Notes under the pieces: model-generated | The model's database searches: none | What the model saw: only the letters and a program-made list of their open reading frames with translations | Told to the model about the DNA's origin: nothing | In this document: piece after piece, positions 26,067 through 34,775 of the stretch | How the letters are laid out: each line of letters opens with the position of its first letter | Position numbering within the stretch: position 1 is the first letter of the stretch | Program-made: the position numbers and the translations under genes | Assembly (NCBI GenBank): GCA_947495295.1 | Contig: CANLYJ010000010.1 | Coordinates: forward strand, 1 to 64,000 | DNA: 64,000 bases | Reading direction: 5' to 3' | From: an uncultured Paracoccaceae bacterium | GTDB lineage: Bacteria > Pseudomonadota > Alphaproteobacteria > Rhodobacterales > Rhodobacteraceae

Positions 26067-26906
26067 GTGATTATTAGTCCACAACACCAGTTTGTTTTTG
26101 TCCATATCCCCAAATGCGCCGGGACATCCGTGCGCCATCAACTGCGCCAATGTGACCCTGATCATATCTTTCTGGGCCGTCCGGGCGACCACCCGGTGTT
26201 GGGCCAGATCGATTATGCCCATATCCCGATGGCGCAGCTGCGCGATCATTTTCCCGATTATTTCGCGGATGTGCAGCGCTATGATGCCTTCGCCCTTGTC
26301 CGGTCGCCGCTGGATCGGTTCGGGTCCAGCCTGCGGCAGTTGATGTGGCAATATGAAGAACGCCCAATGACGCTGATCCCGCGTGATGAGCTGCGCGAAA
26401 CCACACTGCGGTTGCTGGATGAGGTGGCCGCCCAGATCGACAACCCAGGCTATCAATATATCTTTTTCACCCGGCAATCTGACTACATCTTTGCAGGCGA
26501 GGAACAGGTGATCGATCACGTGCTGCCGATCTCGCTTGTACCAGAAATTATGGATTACTTTTCTGTCCGCACCGGGGTCGCGCTGGACCGTGAACGCCGT
26601 AGCAACCAGAATGTCGAGCTGCGCTTTAAAAGCATCGGTGGGCTGGCTTACGGGGTGAACCGCTTTGTGCGGCGCGCCCTGCCAGCGGGCCTGCATTCGC
26701 GTATCAAGGGGGCGGCGCTCAAACTGATTGCCCGCAAACAGACCGCAGCCGAGGCCAGTGGTTTGCTGGACATGCCAGAGGTGCAGGATTTCGTCGCAGA
26801 ACATTACGCCCGCGATGCGCAGATTTTCGAGATGATTGCCGGACAGACCGAAAACCTGCGCAGCCAGTTGCAGGCCGCCGCACTTTCGCGCATCGATCTG
26901 GCCTGA
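26067..26906 (+). CDS. Sulfotransferase-family protein 1 (tandem pair)
   Basis: A 279-residue protein starting at GTG 26067. FVFVHIPKCAGTSVRHQL is the PAPS 5'-phosphosulfate-binding motif of carbohydrate sulfotransferases of the heparan-sulfate 2-O type, and FALVRSPLDRFGSSLRQ is the 3'-phosphate-binding motif. It transfers sulfate from PAPS, most likely to a sugar of the EPS. It is the first of three consecutive sulfotransferase genes and is closely related to the next one along its whole length (shared QYEERPMTLIP, DHPVLG-IDY), indicating tandem duplication. PAPS would come from the enzyme at 43579-45288. Confidence 0.82.
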   Translation: MIISPQHQFVFVHIPKCAGTSVRHQLRQCDPDHIFLGRPGDHPVLGQIDYAHIPMAQLRDHFPDYFADVQRYDAFALVRSPLDRFGSSLRQLMWQYEERPMTLIPRDELRETTLRLLDEVAAQIDNPGYQYIFFTRQSDYIFAGEEQVIDHVLPISLVPEIMDYFSVRTGVALDRERRSNQNVELRFKSIGGLAYGVNRFVRRALPAGLHSRIKGAALKLIARKQTAAEASGLLDMPEVQDFVAEHYARDAQIFEMIAGQTENLRSQLQAAALSRIDLA

Positions 26907-26919
26907 GAAGGAGAGCCTT

Positions 26920-27771
26920 GTGATTATCAGCCATAAGCACAAGTTTGTTTTTGTGCATATTCCCAAATGCGCCGGCACATCGATCCGCACCCAGATCCTG
27001 AAATCCGATCCTGACGCGACCGCCCTTGGCAAGCCGGGTGAACACCCCGTGTTGGGCACAATTGATTACGGCCATATCGCCCTTGATCTTTTGCGCGAAC
27101 ATTTCCCCGATCATGACCGCGACCTGCGCGCTTTTCAGTCCTTTGCCGTTGTGCGTGACCCGCTGGAACGGTTCGGATCTGCCCTGCGCCAGGTCCTGTG
27201 GCAATATGAAGAACGGCCCATGACCCTGATCCCACCGGAAGAGCTGCGCCAGAAGACCCTGGATATGCTGGACCGGATTGCTGCAGAAATTGATGCGCCA
27301 TCTGCCCCGTTCATCTTTTTCGCCCGCCAGGACAGTTTCATCTTTGATCAGGGCGAACAGGTGGTGGATCATCTGATCCCGCTGCCGCTGGTCAGTGATT
27401 TCATCGCCTATATGGCGCAGCGCACGGGCACCCCGATGGATAGCGGGATGCGCGCCAATCAGAATGTGAACCTACGCTTTAAAGGGGTGGGTGCGCTGGC
27501 CTATAAGGTCAATGGTTTCCTGCGCGCGCGCCTGCCATTGGGCCTGCATACGGCGATCCGCAAGGCAGCATTGGGCGTGCTGGCCGCCAAGGAGGATGCC
27601 GCACAGGCCAGTGGCGTGCTTGACCTGCCAGAGGTGCGCGCCTTTGTCGAAACCCATTACCAGCGTGATATTGAAATCTATACGTCAGTGATGGCGGAGG
27701 TGGATGCGTTGCAAGCCGGATTACAGGCGGGTGATCTGTCAGATGTCACCCAGCAGATAGGGGCCGCATGA
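26920..27771 (+). CDS. Sulfotransferase-family protein 2 (tandem pair)
   Basis: A 283-residue paralogue of the preceding protein. GTG 26920 is chosen because AAGGAGA lies just upstream and the N terminus then aligns with the neighbour (VIISHKHKFVFVHIPKCAGTS versus MIISPQHQFVFVHIPKCAGTS); the longer frame from 26836 lies in the neighbour. It retains HIPKCAGTS for the 5'-phosphosulfate site and VVRDPLERFGSALRQ for the 3'-phosphate site. Both copies keep the binding residues, so both are probably active; divergence in the middle may reflect different acceptor sugars or positions (inference). Its stop overlaps the next start (ATGA). Confidence 0.82.
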   Translation: MIISHKHKFVFVHIPKCAGTSIRTQILKSDPDATALGKPGEHPVLGTIDYGHIALDLLREHFPDHDRDLRAFQSFAVVRDPLERFGSALRQVLWQYEERPMTLIPPEELRQKTLDMLDRIAAEIDAPSAPFIFFARQDSFIFDQGEQVVDHLIPLPLVSDFIAYMAQRTGTPMDSGMRANQNVNLRFKGVGALAYKVNGFLRARLPLGLHTAIRKAALGVLAAKEDAAQASGVLDLPEVRAFVETHYQRDIEIYTSVMAEVDALQAGLQAGDLSDVTQQIGAA

Positions 27772-28691
27772 TGGATATGCCTGCCCGCGCACCGGATTTC
27801 ATGATTGTTGGTGCGCCGAAATGCGCGACATCAAGCCTGCATCTGTTGCTGTTACAGCATCCCGATATCTTCATGTGTGATCCCAAGGAGCCGCATTTTT
27901 TCTGCACCGATTTTCCCGGGCTGGCCGAAGTGCCGGATGCGGCTGGCTATGATGCGCTTTTTGCGGATGCACCTATGGCGGCGAAATGGGGTGAGGCATC
28001 CGCACTTTATCTGTTCAGCCGGGATGCGGCCAAAAACATCCATGCCGCCAATCCAGACACAAAGATCATCCTGTCGATCCGCAACCCCGCAGATGCGGCG
28101 TTTTCCTGGTATCACCAGCTGCGTGACGGGTTTCGCGAAGATCAGGCTGATTTTGCAACAGCCTGGGATTTGCAGGAAGCAAGGGCAGGGGGCCAGCAAC
28201 TGCCATCCTACTGCCCGGAACCCGCACAGCTGCAATACGGACCGATCTATACCTATCATGACCAGATCAAACGCTATTTCGATGTCTTTGGCCGTGATGC
28301 GGTGAAGGTGTTGCGTGTCGAGGATATCAAGGCCGACCCGCAGAAGGTCATCGCCGATTTGCTGACATTCATTGGTGTTGATCCCTTTGCCGAAACTGTT
28401 GATCTGCCGCGCACCAATACCCGCCGCAAGGCGCGCTTTCCGGGGCTGAACCAGTTCCTGACATCGCCGCCCGCAATGCTGCGCCCGTTGATGACCCCGC
28501 TGAAACGCGGGCTGAATCTGATCGGGTTGAAACCCAGCGTGATCATGATGAAACATCTCAGCCAGAAAACCGATGCCGCCGAAACCCGGCTGGACCCTGA
28601 TATGCGGGCGCGACTGGTGGATTACTTTGCCGCCGATATCACCAAGCTGGAAACATTGCTGGATCAGGACCTGTCATCATGGCGCAGCTGA
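27768..28691 (+). CDS. Sulfotransferase-family protein 3 (PF00685-like)
   Basis: A 307-residue protein from a different sulfotransferase branch than its two neighbours: PDFMIVGAPKCATSSLHLLL holds the 5'-phosphosulfate loop, KEPHFFCTDF the conserved K-E-P-H-F/Y-F/Y block of bacterial and GAG-type enzymes, and IILSIRNPADAAFSWYHQL the 3'-phosphate-binding R-x-P...S motif. It overlaps the preceding gene by four bases and the following GT2 gene by 13, so all four are translationally coupled. The likely role is sulfation of a different EPS position. Confidence 0.88.
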   Translation: MMDMPARAPDFMIVGAPKCATSSLHLLLLQHPDIFMCDPKEPHFFCTDFPGLAEVPDAAGYDALFADAPMAAKWGEASALYLFSRDAAKNIHAANPDTKIILSIRNPADAAFSWYHQLRDGFREDQADFATAWDLQEARAGGQQLPSYCPEPAQLQYGPIYTYHDQIKRYFDVFGRDAVKVLRVEDIKADPQKVIADLLTFIGVDPFAETVDLPRTNTRRKARFPGLNQFLTSPPAMLRPLMTPLKRGLNLIGLKPSVIMMKHLSQKTDAAETRLDPDMRARLVDYFAADITKLETLLDQDLSSWRS

Positions 28692-29773
28692 CCCCGGAAC
28701 AAATGGATTGGAGCCTGTGCATCGCCACGCTGAACCGTGAAGATGCGCTGCTGCGCACCCTGGAATTCGCGATGGGTCAAACCTGCCCGCCGCGCCAGAT
28801 CGTGATCGTGGATGTCAGCGACAATTGGCAGGAGATCCGCGAAAAGGCCAAGGCGCTGCTCTCTGTCGCGCCGCAGATCCAACTGGATTATATCACCAGC
28901 GATATCCGGTCATCCGCCACGCAGCGCAATCTGGGGTTGGGCCTGTGTACCAGCGATATTGTCTTTATGCTGGATGATGACAGTTTCATGTTTCCCGATT
29001 GTGCAGCAGAAATCCTGCGCGTCTATGCCGCCGATACCGATGATCAGGTGGCGGCGGTCTGTGCCGGGCTGGTGGGTGAACTGCCCCCGATCAATGACAG
29101 CACCGCCACGGCATTGCCTGCCCGCAAACAATCCGGGCGGCGCCAAAGTTCTTTGGCCTATAAGCTGCTGCACACGAAACTGGGGCTTTGGATCAACCGG
29201 AAAATCCTGTTGCAGAACAAGGATGAGCTGTTCATCAAATATGATGAGCCGCGCCATGTGCAGATCCCCGATCATCTGAACGCGCTGGAGATCATCCCGC
29301 AGAATTTCATGCCGGGGTCAGCCATGACCGTGCGCCGCAAGGTGGCGTTGGATGAACCGTTTGACCCATCCTTGCGCTATTACGCGGCCTTTGAAGATCT
29401 TGATGTGGCTTATCGCTATGCCCGCCATGGGCTGGTGTTGCAGGCCTTGCCTGCCAAAATCCACCATTACGAGGCGCAAGGCGGCCGGGTGAAGCGCAAG
29501 AAGCTGGTGATTTTCCAGATGCTGAACATGCTGATCTTTCTCAAACGCCACGCTGCCCGGCCCGAGGCGTTTTTATGGCGTTACCGGGTCCTGATGCTGC
29601 GCCGCATGGTGGGGGAAGGGATCAAGGATTTTCTGGCCCGCCGTTGGGATTTCCCGCAACTGCGCGGGGTGTTTGTGGTCATGCGGGAATGGCGCAAAGT
29701 GTGGAACACCGATCTGGACGCACTTGATCAGTGGTATCCGGAATTTCAGAAACGTATTTTGGATGAGCTTTGA
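28679..29773 (+). CDS. GT2-family glycosyltransferase
   Basis: A 364-residue GT-A-fold enzyme. The N-terminal nucleotide-binding strand is WSLCIATLNREDALLRTL, the DxD-type metal site is FMLDDDSFMFP near residue 100, and FEDLDVAYRYARHG is the acceptor/catalytic ED block. No transmembrane helix is obvious. It begins 13 bp inside the third sulfotransferase gene. The sugar specificity cannot be read from the sequence. Confidence 0.85.
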   Translation: MAQLTPEQMDWSLCIATLNREDALLRTLEFAMGQTCPPRQIVIVDVSDNWQEIREKAKALLSVAPQIQLDYITSDIRSSATQRNLGLGLCTSDIVFMLDDDSFMFPDCAAEILRVYAADTDDQVAAVCAGLVGELPPINDSTATALPARKQSGRRQSSLAYKLLHTKLGLWINRKILLQNKDELFIKYDEPRHVQIPDHLNALEIIPQNFMPGSAMTVRRKVALDEPFDPSLRYYAAFEDLDVAYRYARHGLVLQALPAKIHHYEAQGGRVKRKKLVIFQMLNMLIFLKRHAARPEAFLWRYRVLMLRRMVGEGIKDFLARRWDFPQLRGVFVVMREWRKVWNTDLDALDQWYPEFQKRILDEL

Positions 29774-29957
29774 TTCAGCGGTTCAAACATAGGTTGTGCC
29801 CGGAAAACCTATAGGAATCCTGCACAAATAGGATAGAATACCAGCCAATCTCTATTCATCCGGCACCATGCCGGGCCGTTATTGTTTTGTATCCCAAAGC
29901 CCATGTTTATACAAAAGTGGTCCGGGATTTATGTCAGTTGTTTTGAGCAGGTCATCC

Positions 29958-30731
29958 ATGAAGTGGTATTCTTCAAGCAAAGATGAAACCATCGCAGTTA
30001 ATGTGACATCGCAATCTGTTCTTCTGGGTGATCTCAAACAGCGCCTTGAGGCAGTGAACGGGTTTACCGTCGCCACGCTTAATCTGGACCATGTGGTCAA
30101 GCTGCGCCATGCGGGTGCATTCCGTGATGCCTATGAGGGCCACAGCCATATCACGGCTGATGGCAATCCGATTGTCTGGTTGTTGCGGCTGGCAGGCCAG
30201 CAGGTCAGTCTTGTGCCGGGTTCCGAGCTTGTTGAACCGGTTCTGGAGATTGCCGCGTCGATGGATGTGCCGGTTGCGTTTCTGGGGTCCACACCGGCCT
30301 CGCTTGAAAAAGCCCGCGAAACCCTGACCGCCCGCTATCCCGGGCTGCGGATCGTGGCCTGCATTGCGCCCGCTATGGGTTTTGACCCAACCGGTCCGGC
30401 GGCTGATGATGCAATAGCTGAGTTGCAGCAAAGCGGGGCGCGGCTTGTGCTTTTGGCTCTTGGCGCCCCGAAACAAGAGGTTTTTGCCGCAAGGGCGCAG
30501 GAACATCTGCCCCAGACCGGTTTTCTGTCAATCGGGGCCGGGCTTGATTTTGTATCCGGCACCCAGACCCGCGCGCCCAAACTGGCACAGCGTCTGGCCC
30601 TTGAATGGCTGTGGCGGCTGGTCAATAGCCCGACCCGGCTGGCGCGCCGCTATGGCAGCTGCATCCTGATCCTGCCCGAACTGGTCTGGCGCGCCTTGCG
30701 CAGCCGCAGCAGCGGGGCTGTTTCACGGTGA
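29958..30731 (+). CDS. WecG/TagA/CpsF-family (GT26) glycosyltransferase
   Basis: A 257-residue protein from ATG 29958, which follows GAGCAGG; longer starts at 29868 and 29931 lack such a site. Family blocks are ATLNLDHVVKLRH, ITADGNPIVWLLRLAG (the T/A-D-G-x-x-x-V/I region with the catalytic Asp), VAFLGSTPASLEKA and LVLLALGAPKQEVFAAR. GT26 enzymes such as WecG and TagA add the second sugar, usually to a polyprenyl-pyrophosphate-linked amino sugar. This suggests that the EPS unit is built on a lipid carrier, although the initiating transferase is not in the window. The downstream gene overlaps by four bases. Confidence 0.88.
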   Translation: MKWYSSSKDETIAVNVTSQSVLLGDLKQRLEAVNGFTVATLNLDHVVKLRHAGAFRDAYEGHSHITADGNPIVWLLRLAGQQVSLVPGSELVEPVLEIAASMDVPVAFLGSTPASLEKARETLTARYPGLRIVACIAPAMGFDPTGPAADDAIAELQQSGARLVLLALGAPKQEVFAARAQEHLPQTGFLSIGAGLDFVSGTQTRAPKLAQRLALEWLWRLVNSPTRLARRYGSCILILPELVWRALRSRSSGAVSR

Positions 30732-31822
30732 AGGAACAGGCCCATATTGCGGATCAGGCCCCCTATGAGCGGGTGAAGTTTGTTGAAAACAAAGATCCTG
30801 ATCTGGCCCGTGTCGCCGATTTACTGGAAACATGTGCCAGTGCCAACCAATGGGCGAATTTCGGGCCGCTTTATCACCGTCTGGCCGCAGATTATGCCGC
30901 CCATATGCGCCTTGGCCCCGGGCTGACGATCACACCCTGTGCCAATGCCGGGATCGGGTTGGAGATGCTGGCGCGGGCATTGACGGCAGAGGCAGATCAA
31001 CCCGCACTCCGCTGGGTTGGGTCGGCCTTCAGTTTCAAAAACCTGGGCCGCGGTTATTTCGCGGATATGCAATTTGTCGATTGCGATGCGCAGGGGGTTC
31101 TGGATATCGCCCAGCTCGCGGCCTTGCCGCCTGACAGTTTTGACGGTGTCATCGTCACCAACCCTTTTGGGTTATTGCAGGATTTTTCCCCCTTCATCCG
31201 TTTTGCCGAAAAGACCGGCAAAAAGCTGATCATCGATAATGCCGCAGGTCTGGGACAGGTGATCCCGCCCTGGCCCTGGCAGGTCTTCAGCCTGCATCAC
31301 ACCAAACCTTATGGCATGGGCGAGGGGGGGCTGGTCCTGTCACCTGCGGCGGTTGCGGAATTGCTGGTCCTGATGATCAACTATGATGCGGTGCCGATCA
31401 AACCGGCCTATTGGCTGAATAATGGCAAGATTTCTGACCTGTCCTGTGCCTTTCACATCGCCCGGCTGCAACAGGTCGATCAGTGGAAAGCCGGGTATCT
31501 GGAACAGCGCGCACGGATCGCGGGCCTGTTTGCGGATTTCGGCGTGCAAAGCCTGCTGCCCGAAGCGGGGGCTGTGCCGGTCAATACATTGCCCGTCCTG
31601 ATGGGCGGACCTGTTGTGCCCGAACGGCTGGATATACCGCGCATCGTTGATATCACCCGCCAATATCAGCCGCTGGCGCCATTGCCGCAGGCGCAGGCGA
31701 TTTACGACCAGATCATCAATTTCCCGGTCCATCCTGAACTGGCCCGCTTGTCGGATGCCCAGATCAATGGCGATATCACGCTGCTGCTGGAGGCCGTTGC
31801 AGCTCACAAGCCTGCCGATTGA
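30728..31822 (+). CDS. DegT/DnrJ/EryC1-family PLP enzyme
   Basis: A 364-residue protein starting at GTG 30728, overlapping the GT26 stop (GTGA). The fold-type I PLP signature is present: KKLIIDNAAGLGQ supplies the Asp that contacts the pyridine nitrogen, and FSLHHTKPYGMGEGGLVL carries the Schiff-base Lys in the S/T-x-H-x-x-K-x-x-x-x-E-G-G setting of DegT aminotransferases. The N-terminal cofactor region (TITPCANAGIGLEMLARAL) is less typical: DegT enzymes usually have GTxAL here. Most family members aminate nucleotide-linked 3- or 4-keto sugars. No matching keto-sugar synthase besides RmlB is seen, so the substrate is open. Confidence 0.75.
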   Translation: MKEQAHIADQAPYERVKFVENKDPDLARVADLLETCASANQWANFGPLYHRLAADYAAHMRLGPGLTITPCANAGIGLEMLARALTAEADQPALRWVGSAFSFKNLGRGYFADMQFVDCDAQGVLDIAQLAALPPDSFDGVIVTNPFGLLQDFSPFIRFAEKTGKKLIIDNAAGLGQVIPPWPWQVFSLHHTKPYGMGEGGLVLSPAAVAELLVLMINYDAVPIKPAYWLNNGKISDLSCAFHIARLQQVDQWKAGYLEQRARIAGLFADFGVQSLLPEAGAVPVNTLPVLMGGPVVPERLDIPRIVDITRQYQPLAPLPQAQAIYDQIINFPVHPELARLSDAQINGDITLLLEAVAAHKPAD

Positions 31823-33024
31823 TGGGCATGGCTGCGCCAACCGGGCCTGAACTGGTCGCCCTGCCGCCTTTGAAGGCGGTGCGCGGTCCCAATGGCGGCG
31901 CGATCATGACCCAGAAATATATCGAAGGGATTCAGGAACTGGCCAGGACATGGCCGGGTCCAATCACCACCCTTGCAGGGTTCCGCACCAGCATGACCAC
32001 CGATATGGATCATGTGGAAATCCATGGCGACCAGCCTGTCATCGCCGTTGAACAGCGCCCGGATAATATTGCCCAGCTCAAGGAACGCCTGTCGAAAGCC
32101 GCCGTGGTAATGACCTTCCTGTCACCGCTGGAGGCCTATACCGGCCAGATTTGTCAGGAACTGGGGGTGCCACTGGTCTATTCGTCGGAATATGCCCCCA
32201 CGACCGAACGCCAGATCGTTGATGCCGAAACGCAGAACCCGCTATTGCGTCTGCGCCGCAAGATCTGGATCTGGAATGCCACCCGTAAACGTCGTGCCAT
32301 GGTGGCCCAGGCCGCAGGATTGCAATGCAGCGGCACCCCGGTTTACGAGGCGTACCGCGCCGATTGCGCCAATAGCCTGTTGTTTTTCGACAACCGGGTC
32401 CGCCATGCCGAGGTTCTGGATGATGCTGCCATGGCCGCAAAACTGGCGGGGTTTCAGCAGGATCGCCCGCTTCGGCTGGTTTTTGGCGGGCGTCTGATCG
32501 CCATGAAAGGCGTGCTTGAACTGCCAAAGATTGCCGCAATGCTGACCCGGCAAGGCACCCCTTATGCGATGGATATCTACGGCACTGGCCCGTTGGAGGA
32601 TGATCTGCGTGCGCAGATTGATGCGGCAGGGTTGACCGCACAGGTACATCTGAAAGGCGCGCTGGATTTCCGCACTGGCTGGATCCCGGCCCTGAAAGAA
32701 CAGGCTGATCTGTTCATCTGCCCGCATCCGCAAGGCGACCCGTCCAGCACATATCCCGAAGTTATGTCATGCGGCGTGCCAATCGTTGGATACAATAATG
32801 AGGCCTTTCGTGGGGTGGTGGCGCAATCGCAAGGTGGGGTGCTGACCCCGATGAACCGGCCCGCGGCATTGGCCGAGGCAGTCGCTCGGCTGGATCAGGA
32901 CCGGGCAGAGCTGGTGCGTCTGGCGCAGAAAGCCCGGGCATTTGCGCTGGAACATTCCTTTGAAAAGACATTTGCCCGCCGGGCCACCCATCTGATGGAG
33001 GCGGGCGGGATCGCGCAGGGCTGA
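31822..33024 (+). CDS. GT4-family glycosyltransferase, paralogue of 4704-5879
   Basis: A 400-residue retaining glycosyltransferase from ATG 31822, which overlaps the stop of the preceding gene (TGATG). The N terminus has the acceptor-side loop AVRGPNGGAIMTQKYIEG. The C-terminal donor domain shows LVFGGRLIAMKGVLEL, MDIYGTGPLEDDL and DPSSTYPEVMSCGVPIVGYN. The last block is nearly the same as in the GT4 at 4704-5879, marking a paralogous pair on one replicon. Its stop is only two bases from the stop of the convergent exosortase gene. Confidence 0.87.
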   Translation: MGMAAPTGPELVALPPLKAVRGPNGGAIMTQKYIEGIQELARTWPGPITTLAGFRTSMTTDMDHVEIHGDQPVIAVEQRPDNIAQLKERLSKAAVVMTFLSPLEAYTGQICQELGVPLVYSSEYAPTTERQIVDAETQNPLLRLRRKIWIWNATRKRRAMVAQAAGLQCSGTPVYEAYRADCANSLLFFDNRVRHAEVLDDAAMAAKLAGFQQDRPLRLVFGGRLIAMKGVLELPKIAAMLTRQGTPYAMDIYGTGPLEDDLRAQIDAAGLTAQVHLKGALDFRTGWIPALKEQADLFICPHPQGDPSSTYPEVMSCGVPIVGYNNEAFRGVVAQSQGGVLTPMNRPAALAEAVARLDQDRAELVRLAQKARAFALEHSFEKTFARRATHLMEAGGIAQG

Positions 33025-33026
33025 TC

Positions 33027-34634
33027 CTATTCTGGCATATATTGCAGCAATGTCGGTTCGATATTGCGCACCACATCCATCAACCGCGCCTCTGCCGCGC
33101 TGTCGCTTTCATCTGCGGCAATCAATGTGGTCACCCGGATCATGCCACCATCAGTGCGCCCGGTGCGTACCCCATCGACCATCAACCAAAGCTTTGCGCC
33201 GAAATCCCAGGCCACGCGCCGTCCCTTTTGTTCAAACCAGTAATAGACCATCATCCGAACTTCGCCTTTTTGAATGATGGCCCGGTTAAGGTTGAATGCG
33301 TCTGCCTGACCCAGTGCAGGGCCGATATCGGACCGTTCCAGCCAGGCGATTTCCCATCCCGCCCCCGGCAGGCAGATTTCCGGGCTATGTACGCCGCCGG
33401 CAGTTTGATCGGCATACCAGGCCATGAAAAGGCCAACCGACGGATCGTCACCGCGGGCCAGGGTGACATCGTGATAATCATCGGCTTTCAGCGCTTGCAA
33501 GGTTTCCGGGTCCAGTCTGCGGGCGGGCCCGTCCTGCCGCCAACCGCCGATCATTGTGGGGTAGCCGACAAACGGGGTGCGGGACAGTTGCATCTCGGCC
33601 CGTTGCGGGATGGCAGCCCAGGCCAGCGTGACCGCGATCAGTATTGCTGTTGCACTGATCAGGGCGGCGGATGGCTGGATCAGCCGCAACCGCAGCGCCT
33701 GCTGGCCCAGCCCATCGGTTTCAAGATCCAGCGCTTCGGTCAGGCGCATCTTTTGCCGCTGGAACCGCAGCAACACCCAGGCCAGCGCAAACAGGATCAG
33801 GATACAGGCGATGAAAATCACCCAACCTTCAAAGAAATGGGTGAACCCTTCGAGCCAATCGACCCCGTAATGCTGTGCCAGAACACCGGCCACGGCGATC
33901 CGAACCGAATTCATCAATACCGTGATCGGCGCGGCAGAGATCAGCAGGATCGCCTTATGCCACATCGGCCCTTTGTAAAGCACAGCAAAAATGTAGGAAA
34001 AACTGAGGATCGGGAACAGATAACGCAGCCCGGAACAGGCCTCGGCCACATGCAGCTTTAGCACACCCAGATCGATGATATTGCCTTCGAGGAAAACAGG
34101 CACGGCCAGCAGCCCCAGAAACCAGACCCCCAGTTCCGATGAGATCAGCTGTAACCCTGCCGACATCTTGTAATAAAGCGTATCGGGCAAAGGCAGCATA
34201 TAGACCAGATGCAGCACAGGCGGCCAGAAATGTCGCCCCACCCGCCAGCCAAAACTGATTAGCAGCAGCCCGCCAACCCAGATGATCAGCGCATAGGCGA
34301 CGATATCGTCGATATTGGCCAACCGCCCCAGCGCGCCCAGAAGCACAGCCAGGACCACCACAAACACCCCCGGCCAGCGGTCATCAATTGGCCCTGGATT
34401 AGGCGGGTATTCCTTGAGTTGGCGCAGGAAAAGCAGGGCCGACAGCACCGGGATCAGCGGCCCATGGCTGTATTCGGGCAATTGCCAGGCTTTCAGAAGG
34501 GCCGCCAGCCCGTCCTGAAAGAAAAACCCCGCCGCCAGGATCGCCAGCACAAGCCAGAACATCCCCCATGTCAGGAAGGACCGGACCATCATATGCAGCG
34601 GATGCAGGAACTGGGTTGTCACGGACTGGTACAT
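33027..34634 (-). CDS. xrtD: Exosortase with fused EpsI domain (XrtD, VPLPA-CTERM type)
   Basis: A 535-residue membrane protease/transpeptidase from ATG 34634; no start in the region has a clear ribosome binding site, and the frame is open to 34751. Residues 20-320 form about eight helices with the exosortase triad: Cys200 in VAEACSGLRYLFP, Arg245 in NSVRIAVAG and His266 in GFTHFFEGW. After about residue 330 comes an EpsI domain with GVHSPEICLPGAGWE and YYWFEQKGRRVAWDF. Family knowledge: exosortases cleave and probably re-anchor proteins bearing PEP-CTERM-type tails; fused EpsI is usual for the XrtD/VPLPA class. The only matching substrate seen in the window is at 5993-6724. The XrtD subclass is assigned from the substrate motif and is inference. 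Confidence 0.87.
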   Translation of the reverse strand: MYQSVTTQFLHPLHMMVRSFLTWGMFWLVLAILAAGFFFQDGLAALLKAWQLPEYSHGPLIPVLSALLFLRQLKEYPPNPGPIDDRWPGVFVVVLAVLLGALGRLANIDDIVAYALIIWVGGLLLISFGWRVGRHFWPPVLHLVYMLPLPDTLYYKMSAGLQLISSELGVWFLGLLAVPVFLEGNIIDLGVLKLHVAEACSGLRYLFPILSFSYIFAVLYKGPMWHKAILLISAAPITVLMNSVRIAVAGVLAQHYGVDWLEGFTHFFEGWVIFIACILILFALAWVLLRFQRQKMRLTEALDLETDGLGQQALRLRLIQPSAALISATAILIAVTLAWAAIPQRAEMQLSRTPFVGYPTMIGGWRQDGPARRLDPETLQALKADDYHDVTLARGDDPSVGLFMAWYADQTAGGVHSPEICLPGAGWEIAWLERSDIGPALGQADAFNLNRAIIQKGEVRMMVYYWFEQKGRRVAWDFGAKLWLMVDGVRTGRTDGGMIRVTTLIAADESDSAAEARLMDVVRNIEPTLLQYMPE

Positions 34635-34775
34635 GATAAAATGGCAACGCGAAAAAGGAACAAATACGAAGGCTGATCTTAGGCGAATTTGCCCGCCAAT
34701 ACCATGAAAAGCGGTTTCACAAAAACGTTCTTTCGACATCAGGGATGACAAGCTGCCAGATGTAAATCATAAGCG

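Noticed and set aside
33042-34061. 339-residue plus-strand ORF
   Set aside because: Antisense to xrtD, with no domain-like features.
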